The notes under the pieces: model-generated
What the model saw: the letters and a program-made list of their open reading frames with translations, nothing else
What the model was told of the DNA's origin: nothing
Database searches by the model: none
From: Corallococcus silvisoli
GTDB lineage: Bacteria > Myxococcota > Myxococcia > Myxococcales > Myxococcaceae
Assembly: GCF_009909145.1 (NCBI RefSeq)
Contig: NZ_JAAAPJ010000008.1
Coordinates: 62,001-126,000, forward strand
DNA length: 64,000 bases
Reading direction: 5' to 3'
In this document: in pieces, positions 16,393-24,473 of the stretch
How positions within the stretch are numbered: position 1 is the first letter of the stretch
Layout of the letters: each line of letters begins with the position of its first letter
Made by a program: the position numbers and the translations under genes

Positions 16393-17723
16393 AGCGACTG
16401 GAGGAAGCGCACCAGCGCGGCCCGGTCGCTGGCGGAAAGGCTGCGGAACCCCTCCCGCGCCCGCTCCGCTTCGCCGCCGTGCCACAGCACCGCCTCTTCC
16501 AGCGTCCGTGCCCGCCCATCGTGCAGGTAGCTCGAATACGGAAGGATGGTCTGCGTCAGCCCCAGGCCCCAGAGGGGCGCCGTGCGCCACTCGTTGCCGG
16601 TGGCATCCCCATCCGGCCGCCCGTCCGCCAGACCCGCGCCCATGTCGTGCAGCAGCAGGTCCGTGTACGGATGGATGCGCTGGTGCGACAGCTCCGCCAC
16701 CGGGTGCTCACCCGTCTCCAGCGTGTCGCGGTGGCACGCCACGCAGCCCAGGTCCTTGAACTTCGCCTCACCGCGCTTCACCGCCGCGTCGTCCATCGCC
16801 GTGCGCGCCGGCACCCCGAGCGACTGCGCGTAGAACACGGCCGCGTCCAGCGTGCGCAGGGGCAGCTCGAAGGTGCCGTCGGCTTCCGGGAAGAGGGGCG
16901 ATGAAATCCCCATGTCGTTGAAGTACGCCTCCGCGGACTGCTGCCGCAGGTTGGGGCTGTTCGCCTTCCACCCGAAGCGGCCCGGCACCAGCGCGCGCGC
17001 CTGGACGTCCCACACGGTGTTCAGCCGCCCGGACACCCCGTCGCTGTTCGCGTCCGTGGGGTCCGCGAGCGCCTGGAGCGTGGCCACGTCCACCGCTTCC
17101 AGCAGCCCCAGCCCGACGACAGGAGGCGGCAGGCGCAGCGACGTCCGCATGTTCGAGGGCGGCGCGGAGCCGTCCGGCATCACGATGGTGATGCGCGGCG
17201 AGCGCAGCCCGTACGCCGTCCCATCCGCGTACGTCCCCTCGCGCTCCTCCCAGGCGAGCGTCACGCTGGCCTCTGGCGAGGCGCCGTAGACGGCCTGGTC
17301 TTGAATCTGGAGGCCCAACCCCGGCACGGGCACCGCGCCGTTGGGGTGGTCCGGCGTGCCGTCCGGGAGGCTCACGCGCACCAGCAGCTGCGTGCGCTGC
17401 GGGCCTCCGCCCATCACCGGCATGCCCCGCCCGTTGCGCAGGTGGCAGCCGTTGCACGAGGTGTTGTTGTACGCCGGCCCCAGCCCCGGGTTCACCGGGG
17501 CCGGGCCGGGCACGAAGACGGCGGCGAAGGCGGCGTCGCCCTCGCGGTGCAGCGCTTCGTGCTCCAGGCTGAGGTTGGGGGCGGCCTGCGCGAACGCCCG
17601 CGACGTGCGGTCGTTGATGGTGGTGTCGCCCCCCGCGCGCGGCGGTGCCTCCGGAGCTTCGGTGTCCTTGCCGCCGCAGCCCGCGAGCCACAGCAGCGCC
17701 CCGAGTCCGAATACCCGTCGCAT
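16389..17723 (-). CDS. Di-heme oxidoreductase lipoprotein (DUF1111 / thiol oxidoreductase-like)
   Basis: A 444-residue predicted lipoprotein (lipobox L-A-G-C, lipidated Cys16) with two c-type heme motifs, C-N-G-C-H at 90-94 and C-V-A-C-H at 327-331. This is the layout of the DHOR/DUF1111 family, related to bacterial di-heme peroxidases. It should sit in the periplasm and transfer electrons. In many bacteria this family is encoded next to imelysins in iron-regulated clusters, and here it directly follows an imelysin and a porin. Start chosen at 17723 because AGGGGA lies 5 nt upstream; ATG 17744 would overlap the imelysin stop (TGATG) and remains possible. A role in reducing or handling iron is an inference from context. 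Confidence 0.9.
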   Translation of the reverse strand: MRRVFGLGALLWLAGCGGKDTEAPEAPPRAGGDTTINDRTSRAFAQAAPNLSLEHEALHREGDAAFAAVFVPGPAPVNPGLGPAYNNTSCNGCHLRNGRGMPVMGGGPQRTQLLVRVSLPDGTPDHPNGAVPVPGLGLQIQDQAVYGASPEASVTLAWEEREGTYADGTAYGLRSPRITIVMPDGSAPPSNMRTSLRLPPPVVGLGLLEAVDVATLQALADPTDANSDGVSGRLNTVWDVQARALVPGRFGWKANSPNLRQQSAEAYFNDMGISSPLFPEADGTFELPLRTLDAAVFYAQSLGVPARTAMDDAAVKRGEAKFKDLGCVACHRDTLETGEHPVAELSHQRIHPYTDLLLHDMGAGLADGRPDGDATGNEWRTAPLWGLGLTQTILPYSSYLHDGRARTLEEAVLWHGGEAERAREGFRSLSASDRAALVRFLQSL

Positions 17724-17743
17724 CGCGTTCCCCTGCTTCAACA

Positions 17744-18829
17744 TCAGTTCAGGATGACAGCCTTCACGTTCACCTGGAAGGTGTCGTGCAGCTTCCGGAT
17801 GGCGGCCTGCGCCCCCTCGATTTTATCCGCGGAGGCCGGGTCCTTGATGGACACCGGGAACGGCTCCGGCACCTTGCCCAGCGCCGCGATGGCCGCCGCG
17901 ATCTCCGCCTTCACGCGCGTGTCCAGCGCCGCGTCGCGCTCCTTCACCACGTCCGACATCGACAGGCCCTTGGCCTCGCTCTCCGGGCGGTGGCCCAGGT
18001 AGACGTTCTCCACGCTGCGGATGTTGTTGGTGAAGTCAGACAGCGAGTTGAGCGCGAACTGGCTCTCCACCAGGTTGGGGTCCTTCGCGTCGTACGGGTC
18101 GGCGATCTTCCCGTTCGCCACCTCGTCGAGGATGGTCAGCACGCCGCCCAGCATCTCCTGCGCGCCCGACTCCACGGTGGGGTACACGGTGTTGCCCGCC
18201 TCGCCCGCCTTGGCCAGCGTGTCGCGGTAGGGGGACTGCCCATTCACGCCCGTCGTCCAGGACGACGCCAGGTTGCCCGACACCGTCTTCAGCTCCGCGG
18301 TGAGCGCGAGCAGGTACTCGAACTGGCGCGCGTTGAAGTCCGCCGGCTTCTTCGCCTGGCCCTCGCCGAAGAGCAGGTACTCCGTCGTGTGGTAGCCCTT
18401 CTGCGTCTCCTGCAGGCCGCTTACGTACTGCTGCGTCAGCTTGTCGCTGTTGCCCAGCACCGCGTCCAGGTCCGTGCGGTTCACCGGCCAGCTGTCCATG
18501 GCCGGGTCCCACCCGTAGCTGTCCACCGGCCCGAAGAGGAACGCCTCGCTCTGCTCCCACGGCACGCGCGCGGCGAACCACGCGTCCTGTGCCGCCTTCA
18601 GCGTCGTCGCGCTGGGCGCGTTCTTCAGCGCCTGCGCCGCCGCGTCCAGCTCCACCATGCGCGTCGCCAGCAGGTTGTAGGTGGGGACCACCACCGCGTC
18701 CGCGAAGTTGACGACGAGCTGCTGATCCAACGAATCCAGGTTGGTGTTGCCACCGTCATCGTTGCTGCAGGCGCCCGTCAGCAGCGCGCCACCCACCAGC
18801 AGGGAGAGTTTGAGGGAACGGGAGAACAT
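17744..18829 (-). CDS. Imelysin-family (M75-like) lipoprotein
   Basis: A 361-residue lipoprotein (lipobox T-G-A-C, Cys21). It carries the imelysin signature G-Y-H-T-T-E (about 144-149), the GxHxxE motif thought to bind metal. Related proteins (IrpA, ICMP, EfeO-like) take part in iron uptake and not, despite the old name, in proteolysis. It sits second in a minus-strand operon: porin, 55 bp, imelysin, then the di-heme lipoprotein that overlaps or nearly overlaps its stop. AAGG 7 nt before the ATG serves as ribosome-binding site. The metal is not defined by sequence; iron is the likely one. Confidence 0.92.
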   Translation of the reverse strand: MFSRSLKLSLLVGGALLTGACSNDDGGNTNLDSLDQQLVVNFADAVVVPTYNLLATRMVELDAAAQALKNAPSATTLKAAQDAWFAARVPWEQSEAFLFGPVDSYGWDPAMDSWPVNRTDLDAVLGNSDKLTQQYVSGLQETQKGYHTTEYLLFGEGQAKKPADFNARQFEYLLALTAELKTVSGNLASSWTTGVNGQSPYRDTLAKAGEAGNTVYPTVESGAQEMLGGVLTILDEVANGKIADPYDAKDPNLVESQFALNSLSDFTNNIRSVENVYLGHRPESEAKGLSMSDVVKERDAALDTRVKAEIAAAIAALGKVPEPFPVSIKDPASADKIEGAQAAIRKLHDTFQVNVKAVILN

Positions 18830-18884
18830 GGGATGCCTTGTGACCTTTCTTGCAACTGCGTTTCAGACAGTCGGGAGTGACGAA

Positions 18885-20288
18885 TCAGTAGACGAAGCCC
18901 GTCGACATCCGGAGCGTGTTCTCCGGGCGGAAGGCCGAGCTGCCCATGCGCCGGTGTCCGAAATCCAGCTTGAGGACGGCGAGCCCCGCGAGCGTGTAGC
19001 TGGCGCCCACCGTGTAGACGGTGCGCTCGAAGCGAGGGTTGTCGAAGAGGTCCGCGCGGGGCTTGAACTGGGAGTCCATGAAGTCCACGCGGACGTACGG
19101 CTCCAGCCGGTGGTTCCCGTTGAGTCCCAGCGAGGGCGCGATGTCGTAGCCCAGCTCGCCCCAGGCGGAGAGCGCGTTGTCGGACACCGGCGTGCGCAGC
19201 ACGTTGAGCAGGTTGGACAGGCGCGCGTTGCGCGCGGACACCGCCGCGGCGTTGCCCAGGTGGCCGTACATCACCATCGCGTGCGCCCGCCAGCGGCCCC
19301 GCTTCACCGACAGGTGCGCGTCCGCGATGAACAGCGGCGCGTTCACGTACCCGCACGGCGCCACCACGTTGGGGTTCGCGTCATCACACTGCTTGAGCAG
19401 GTCCGGCTTCGGCCGGTTGCGCGTGGTGCCGCCGTAGTAGGCGGACACGCCGAAGGTGAACCCCTCGAAGCGCCGCACGTCCGCGCGCAGCACCGCCGCC
19501 AGGTCGGAGGCGCGCACCAACTCGAAGCGCTTCTGCAGGCCCGTGGCCACCCACGTCTGCGAATTGAACCCCGTGGAGTCCAGCCCGTTCACCACCTGCC
19601 CGGTGAGCCGCACACCCCAGGGGATGTCCCACCGCACCTGCATCCCCATGTCGTTCCACGTGTTGGGGATGATCCGCGTCTCCGCCTCGGAGCGGGTGGT
19701 GCCCAGGTAGTCCGTGGGGCGGTAGTCCGAGAAGAGCGTGCCCACCGCGACGTAGAAGCGGCCCACCGACACCTCCACCTGTCGGCCCAGCTTCTTCGTC
19801 AGGTACAGCTCCTCCACCATCGCTTCGCCGGCCTTCTCCACGTCGGTGTCGAACTCGCCGAACTCCTCGTACTCGAGCTCCATCGCCGCGCCGGTGCCGC
19901 CGTGTTCGAACTCCACCTCGAACTCGGCCTCGAGGCCGTACTCCGGGAGCCCCGCCTCCAGCTCCAGCGACAGGCGCGTCGTGTCGAACGCCAGCCGCGA
20001 GTCCTTCTGGGACCCGTTCGCCCGGTTCTGGTTCTCCCCGTAGTTGAAGTACGCGAACTGGAGGTCCGCGTAGGCATTGATGTCCAGGTCGAGCTTCGGC
20101 TTGCTGCCCACCGTGAGGACGGTGTCCGTCTTCTCGTCCTCCCCGACTCGGCCGTCATCAAGGAAGCGCGTCCGGCGTCCGCGATTCTCGTCGGCCCTTC
20201 GCGGGGCCTCCGCGCGGGCCACCAGCGGCAGCAGGAACAGGGGGGCACACAGCAACGTCAGGAGAGGACTCAGGAGTTGGGGACGCAT
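18885..20288 (-). CDS. Outer-membrane porin-like protein of the imelysin operon
   Basis: A 467-residue protein with a signal peptide (1-26, A-R-A). A mature beta-barrel pattern follows: alternating hydrophobic strands, Gly/Tyr-rich turns, aromatic girdles and a C-terminal S-T-G-F-V-Y ending in an aromatic residue, as needed for outer-membrane insertion. It resembles phosphate-selective (OprP/OprO-like) porins in length and layout, but the substrate is not deducible. It is the first gene of the porin-imelysin-di-heme operon, with a promoter just upstream (20301-20329). The likely job is to admit a metal or its chelate to the periplasm, where the next two products act. Confidence 0.8.
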   Translation of the reverse strand: MRPQLLSPLLTLLCAPLFLLPLVARAEAPRRADENRGRRTRFLDDGRVGEDEKTDTVLTVGSKPKLDLDINAYADLQFAYFNYGENQNRANGSQKDSRLAFDTTRLSLELEAGLPEYGLEAEFEVEFEHGGTGAAMELEYEEFGEFDTDVEKAGEAMVEELYLTKKLGRQVEVSVGRFYVAVGTLFSDYRPTDYLGTTRSEAETRIIPNTWNDMGMQVRWDIPWGVRLTGQVVNGLDSTGFNSQTWVATGLQKRFELVRASDLAAVLRADVRRFEGFTFGVSAYYGGTTRNRPKPDLLKQCDDANPNVVAPCGYVNAPLFIADAHLSVKRGRWRAHAMVMYGHLGNAAAVSARNARLSNLLNVLRTPVSDNALSAWGELGYDIAPSLGLNGNHRLEPYVRVDFMDSQFKPRADLFDNPRFERTVYTVGASYTLAGLAVLKLDFGHRRMGSSAFRPENTLRMSTGFVY

Positions 20289-20300
20289 CGAGCGGCGCGC

Positions 20301-20329
20301 ACCCTACGCCCGGGGTTTTGACTTTGCAA
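20301..20329 (-). promoter_or_regulatory. Promoter of the porin-imelysin-di-heme operon
   Basis: On the minus strand: TTGCAA (20324-20329), a 17-bp spacer and TAGGGT (20301-20306), 12 nt before the porin ATG. An AT-richer element with CAAA-N9-TTTG symmetry overlaps and precedes the -35. It could be an operator, but it is not a convincing Fur box. Confidence 0.5.
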
Positions 20330-20349
20330 ACCACTCTCATTTGGATGGC

Positions 20350-20383
20350 AAGGAAAAGCCCGCGCTCCCGGAGGAGGCGGGCT
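20350..20383 (-). terminator. Rho-independent terminator of the DUF3108-DUF4091 operon
   Basis: Read on the minus strand: AGCCCGC (20383-20377) and CTCC (20376-20373), loop, then GGAG and GCGGGCT with one bulged base, followed directly by TTTCC. It lies 25 bp after the stop of the DUF3108 gene and before the porin promoter. Confidence 0.75.
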
Positions 20384-20407
20384 GGGGGGTGGGGCTTCAA
20401 CCCCGCG

Positions 20408-21388
20408 TCACCACTTGAGATCTTCCTTGCCCTGGCTCTCCAGGGGTTTTTCTCCGGGGCGTTTCACACCGGAGAGGGTGAGGCGCACCGCGCCCAGATC
20501 GATGGCGCCCACGGCGGCCAGGGGCAGGCGGCGGTCGTCGTCGGTGATCCACACGTGCACGTCGCGCGTCTGCGACGGCCGGTCCAGGCGCACGGCGGTG
20601 CCGGCCAGGTGCCACGCGTCGAACTCGCCCAGGGGCAGGGACACGTGCTCGCGCTCCACCACGGTGGCCGTCATCCGCCACATGCGGCGGATGCCGTACA
20701 CGTCGAAGCACACGGGCAGGTCCTTCTTCAGGGGGAGCTGGCGGATGAGGTAGATGGCGCCGGCGACGTCCAGGCCGTCCTTGTCGAACGTGTAGTCGTA
20801 GTGGCCGCGGGGCTTGTCGCTGACCTGGTAGTCCACCTTGACGCTCTTGTCCTGCGCGCCGAAGACGACGTCCACCTTGCGGCGCTGCTCGTTCTCCACC
20901 GCCTCCTCGGCGTAGCGCGACGGGCGCAGCGTCTTGGGGTGCAGGTAGCTGGTCGCGCTGCCGCGCACCCGGCGCACCTTGGAGAAGAGCGTGTTGGTCT
21001 GCGCCTCCACCAGCACCGGCAGCGTGCCGCTCACGGGCCGCTGCACGCGCATGGTGAGCTTGCCCGCCTTGGCGCCCATGGCGTCCAGGTCGAACTCGAG
21101 CAGCTCTCCAGGCTTGAAGGCCAGAGGCGTGCGCAGCGCGGGCAGGCCCCGCTCACAGGGCTGCACCGCGACGACAGGCTCGTTGGCGGACGCGGCCGAC
21201 GCCGCGTCCCCGGTGTTCGACTCCGGGTTGGAGGAGCTCCCCGCGTCAGGGTTGGCCTCCACGGCGCCCGCGCCTGGGCGCAGGGCGGAGGGGAGGGTGA
21301 AGGGCTGGGCCTGCTGGGCCTGACCCGGGGTGGCGCTGACGGCGCTGAACGCGAGACAGGCCGCGACGAGGGTGCGCATGGAGCTCAT
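20408..21388 (-). CDS. DUF3108 domain protein (exported), second copy
   Basis: A 326-residue protein with a signal peptide (cleavage near G-Q-A-Q, residues 22-25), a disordered Ala/Ser/Asn-rich stretch (about 30-75) and a DUF3108 domain (about 85-320) with the typical Y-F-D-K-D-G-L-D-V-A-G-A-I-Y-L-I-R and D-V-H-V-W-I-T-D-D-D-R-R-L-P signatures. DUF3108 proteins are periplasmic or outer-membrane-associated beta-rich proteins of unknown role. GGAGG 7 nt before ATG 21388 fixes the start. It is the last gene of a three-gene operon whose first gene is another DUF3108, and it is followed by a clear terminator. Confidence 0.88.
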   Translation of the reverse strand: MSSMRTLVAACLAFSAVSATPGQAQQAQPFTLPSALRPGAGAVEANPDAGSSSNPESNTGDAASAASANEPVVAVQPCERGLPALRTPLAFKPGELLEFDLDAMGAKAGKLTMRVQRPVSGTLPVLVEAQTNTLFSKVRRVRGSATSYLHPKTLRPSRYAEEAVENEQRRKVDVVFGAQDKSVKVDYQVSDKPRGHYDYTFDKDGLDVAGAIYLIRQLPLKKDLPVCFDVYGIRRMWRMTATVVEREHVSLPLGEFDAWHLAGTAVRLDRPSQTRDVHVWITDDDRRLPLAAVGAIDLGAVRLTLSGVKRPGEKPLESQGKEDLKW

Positions 21389-21413
21389 TCTGCTTCCTCC
21401 CAGGGGGGAGTGA

Positions 21414-23105
21414 CTACGGGGTACCCCCGGAAGTCCGACGTCCGGAGCGCTTCGCTTGTTCAGCCGACCATCGCTTCACGATGCGCTCGGTCACCTCCTG
21501 GCGCACGGCTTCCCACTCCGCTGGGTCCCGGGTGATTTCATAGCCGGACCGGGCCAGCCGCTTCGCCGCGGACCGCGCGAAACCGCTGTCCCCCAGCGCC
21601 GCCAGCAGGTGCAGGTATTCGTAGTCCTCCAGGCCGTCGCGGATCTGTTTGAGCCGCAGCGTCACCACCGGCTGGTGCTCCACGCCGCCCAGCTTCGCGG
21701 GAGTGCCCGGGTAGAAGAGCGTGCCGTCCCCGTTGCCGCCGAACTCGAAGACGTCCGTCCAGACATCCTTCTTCGTGTTGTAGGCGAAGACGGTGTCGTA
21801 ATAGAGCTCGCCGTCCACGCCGCTGGAGTAGGCCAGCACGCCCATGGCCCGGTTGAGCGGGGCGGGGTGGTCCACCATGTACGAGGCCCAGCCGCTGTAC
21901 GCGGTGTCCTGCGCCTTGTCCTCGGGGGGGCCGCCCGTGCAGCCATGCGAGTTGCAGCTCTGGTACCACCACACCTTCGTGCGCGGGGCCAGGCGTGAGC
22001 GCACGGTCGCGGTGTTCGCCACCGTGCGGCACGTCTGCGGGCCCGGTCGCGGGTAGAAGCAGTTGAGCGTGGGCGCGAGGATGTCCGCCGAACCCTGGAG
22101 CGCCGCGTCCAGCGGCGTGGTGACGAGCACGGGGATGTGGGCCTCCGCTTCGCGCACGCGCTTGGACTGCGCCCTCACGAGCGGCACGTCCTCGGGCTTG
22201 GGCTCGTCCTTGGCGTAGAAGAAGAGCTGCGCCTTCCAGCCCTTGTCCTCGAAGTGCTGCTGGAAGGCGCGGTAGTACGCGGACTTCTCCGCGTCCGTGA
22301 GGGCCTTCTTGTTGTCGCGCACGTCGCTCGTCGTGAAGCGCGCGCCGGAGGGCAGCAGGCTGCCATCCAGGAAGGGCGCCATCTCCGCGTCGTACGCCTT
22401 CCAGTCCAGCACCGCGCGGCCGTCCTGGAACTTCACCGGAGGCGGGTCCATACCCATGCCGTGCGCGCTCACGCGGTGCTCCAGCAAGGCCTTGCCGTAC
22501 GCGCGCAGCAGCGCCTTCGCCTCCGGTGAGTCGGCGGCGATGCCGTGCCCCTTCGCGATGCTGTAGAGAGAGATGCCGAAGCTGTTGGGCAGCGAGGACG
22601 TCGCCGGAATCTCGAACGGCTGCACCTCCACGGTGAAGGGCACCGCCGGCAGCTCCTTGCCGTCCGCCTTCGCGCTCAGGCTGCCGCGGTAGGTGCCGGC
22701 GGCCTGGTTCCGGGGGACGCACACCTCCACGTAGAGGACGGTGGGGAGCTTGGGATTGGCGGGCGCGGACAGGGGCACGAGCGCGTCGGGCCAGGGGCCC
22801 TTCTGGCCCTCGCCGTTGGACGGCGTCTTCACGTCCAGGTAGGCCTCCCGCCACGCGTCCACGGTGAGCGGCCTGCCCGGCCCCTTGAGGACCCGGGGCT
22901 CCAGCGTCACCCGCGTCACGCCGTGCGGAAGCACCAGCTGCGTGCCCTCGCACTCGCCCTTCGCCGCGCTGAGGTGGGCCTCCTTCGCGCCCTTCGGCGT
23001 CGCGTCCGGCCGCACCTTCACCAACGGAGACACCACCTGCACACCACCCGGCGCGGCGGAAAGCACCGCCGCCACTGCCCATGCCCATGCCCATCCCACG
23101 CCCAT
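21414..23105 (-). CDS. DUF4091 / GH123-like secreted protein
   Basis: A 563-residue protein with a short signal-like N-terminus made of a W-A-W-A-W-A repeat. An N-terminal beta-sandwich (about 25-170) is followed by an alpha/beta-barrel-like region. The C-terminus has the DUF4091 signature L-R-D-G-L-E-D-Y-E-Y-L (about 500-512), found in proteins related to glycoside hydrolase family 123. Catalytic activity on a sugar is plausible but not shown. It sits between two DUF3108 genes (33 and 25 bp gaps) on the same strand, so the three are almost certainly one transcript. The ribosome-binding site is poor; a G-rich run touches the ATG. Confidence 0.82.
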   Translation of the reverse strand: MGVGWAWAWAVAAVLSAAPGGVQVVSPLVKVRPDATPKGAKEAHLSAAKGECEGTQLVLPHGVTRVTLEPRVLKGPGRPLTVDAWREAYLDVKTPSNGEGQKGPWPDALVPLSAPANPKLPTVLYVEVCVPRNQAAGTYRGSLSAKADGKELPAVPFTVEVQPFEIPATSSLPNSFGISLYSIAKGHGIAADSPEAKALLRAYGKALLEHRVSAHGMGMDPPPVKFQDGRAVLDWKAYDAEMAPFLDGSLLPSGARFTTSDVRDNKKALTDAEKSAYYRAFQQHFEDKGWKAQLFFYAKDEPKPEDVPLVRAQSKRVREAEAHIPVLVTTPLDAALQGSADILAPTLNCFYPRPGPQTCRTVANTATVRSRLAPRTKVWWYQSCNSHGCTGGPPEDKAQDTAYSGWASYMVDHPAPLNRAMGVLAYSSGVDGELYYDTVFAYNTKKDVWTDVFEFGGNGDGTLFYPGTPAKLGGVEHQPVVTLRLKQIRDGLEDYEYLHLLAALGDSGFARSAAKRLARSGYEITRDPAEWEAVRQEVTERIVKRWSAEQAKRSGRRTSGGTP

Positions 23106-23107
23106 GC
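23077..23107. repeat. Hexanucleotide repeat at the start of the DUF4091 gene
   Basis: Repeated GCCCAT units on the plus strand (GGGCAT/GCATGG on the coding strand) cover the start codon and the first codons of the signal peptide. A change of one unit would keep the frame and add or remove a Trp-Ala pair. Confidence 0.6.
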
Positions 23108-23138
23108 CCCCTGCCTTCCCTGATGGGAGGACGACGCT

Positions 23139-23945
23139 TCAGTCGTCCGTGTTGTCCGCCCGGGCCACCGTCACCACGCGGCCCGGCTTGTAGTCCGTCA
23201 GCTCCGCCACCACCGTGCCCAGCGCGAGGTCCGCTTCGATGCGAACCGGGACGTGGTGCTTGTCCGCGCTGAGGTACGCGACCATGTCGCGGTTGGAGGC
23301 CAGGCTGCCCTCGAATTCAGTGTGAACGCGCACGCGGAACGTGTCGCGCGCGCCCGCAGGAGTGGTCAGCGTCTCCCGGCCCTCCACGGTGGCGCGCATG
23401 GTGAACTGCTTGCTGCCGGTGAACACCGGGTACGCATAGCTGCGGCCCACCACCAGCTCCTGTCCGCGCAGCATGAACGTCGCGCCCGCGACATCGAGCG
23501 TGCCCTCGGGGAGCGCGTGGTCCGACTCGCGCGGCGCGTCGCTCTCCTTCTGCTTGATGACCTTGGCGCTCCGGCCGTCCGCCGTGAGCTGGATGCGCTG
23601 GCGGCGGCGCTTGCGGTTCTCCTCCGAATGCAGGTCGCTGCCCGTCACCCGCTGGGCGCCCGCGTCCCAGTACGTCACGAAGCGGCTCTTGATGGGGTAG
23701 ACGCCGACCATGTCGTCGGACTTCGCCAGCGACACGATGGGCCACACGCTCTGACCCCACTGCATCATGGGCGCGCCCACGGTCACCGTCGCGGTGCCCG
23801 CCGTCAGCCCCAGGTAGCGCACCCGGTACTGGGCCTGCTCACCCGGGGCGAAGGCCGCGCCGGAGGGCTCCTGGGCATGCGCCAGGGCGGACCCCATGAG
23901 TCCCACCATCGCCGCCGTGAACCCCCACCTGGACAGACTGCGCAT
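23139..23945 (-). CDS. DUF3108 domain protein (exported), first copy
   Basis: A 268-residue protein with a signal peptide (1-24, A-H-A-Q) and a single DUF3108 domain covering the rest, with the features G-E-Q-A-Q-Y-R-V-R-Y-L-G, E-E-N-R-K-R-R-R-Q-R and the late L-S-A-D-K-H-H-V-P-V-R-I. It lacks the disordered linker of the second copy at 20408-21388 and is clearly diverged from it. GGGAG 8 nt before the ATG fixes the start. It is the first gene of the DUF3108-DUF4091-DUF3108 operon. Function unknown; an envelope role is likely from the signal peptide. Confidence 0.88.
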   Translation of the reverse strand: MRSLSRWGFTAAMVGLMGSALAHAQEPSGAAFAPGEQAQYRVRYLGLTAGTATVTVGAPMMQWGQSVWPIVSLAKSDDMVGVYPIKSRFVTYWDAGAQRVTGSDLHSEENRKRRRQRIQLTADGRSAKVIKQKESDAPRESDHALPEGTLDVAGATFMLRGQELVVGRSYAYPVFTGSKQFTMRATVEGRETLTTPAGARDTFRVRVHTEFEGSLASNRDMVAYLSADKHHVPVRIEADLALGTVVAELTDYKPGRVVTVARADNTDD

Positions 23946-24232
23946 CGGGTGTGCTCCCTTGGCTGCAAGTTAGGTGGCCGGTCCGCCCAATCCAACCGCG
24001 CTGCGCAACCGCCCCCACCACCGGACATTTCCGGGACGGACCGCCGGGCACCGGCATTCAAAGTCGTACGGCCGCCGGCCCTCCAGGCGCGTCCGTGCTC
24101 CGCCGCGCGGGACAGGCACGCAGGGGTACCCGGGAGCACCCTCCGCTGACAAATGGAGGACAGTCGGCCGCGCCCGCCCGCATGCCCTGCCAGGGCACAC
24201 CCGGGCGCCTCTCCGGTGCTAGCGTCGCGTCC

Positions 24233-24454
24233 ATGTCCAACGACTTCCAATTCGACGACGACGACTTCGCGAAGGATGCCGGCGCGGCGAGCGGCACCCG
24301 CGTGTTCAAGGAGTTCGACTGCCCCGGCTGCAACGCCAACAACCCCGTGGATGACACGTTCACCGACGGGGACGAGCTGCGCTGCAACTACTGTGGTTGC
24401 GAGTACCGGGTCAGCGTCAACCAGGAGGGGCGGATCCGATTCCGGGAGCTGTGA
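24233..24454 (+). CDS. Small zinc-ribbon protein
   Basis: A 73-residue acidic protein. Cys30-Pro-Gly-Cys33 and Cys51-Asn-Tyr-Cys54 form two zinc knuckles 18 residues apart, a typical zinc ribbon; the N-terminus is a run of Asp and Phe. It may be a nucleic-acid- or protein-binding adaptor, but nothing identifies the partner. ATG 24233 has no Shine-Dalgarno sequence, but a TAGCGT hexamer ends 7 nt before it, so the mRNA may be leaderless. A longer reading upstream exists but lacks the codon bias of the gene. Confidence 0.8.
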   Translation: MSNDFQFDDDDFAKDAGAASGTRVFKEFDCPGCNANNPVDDTFTDGDELRCNYCGCEYRVSVNQEGRIRFREL

Positions 24455-24473
24455 GCCCCCGGCGGATTGCCGT

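Noticed and set aside
20323..20345. Fur box upstream of the porin-imelysin operon
   Set aside because: Only a loose CAAA-N9-TTTG symmetry; it does not fit the Fur consensus well enough to claim.
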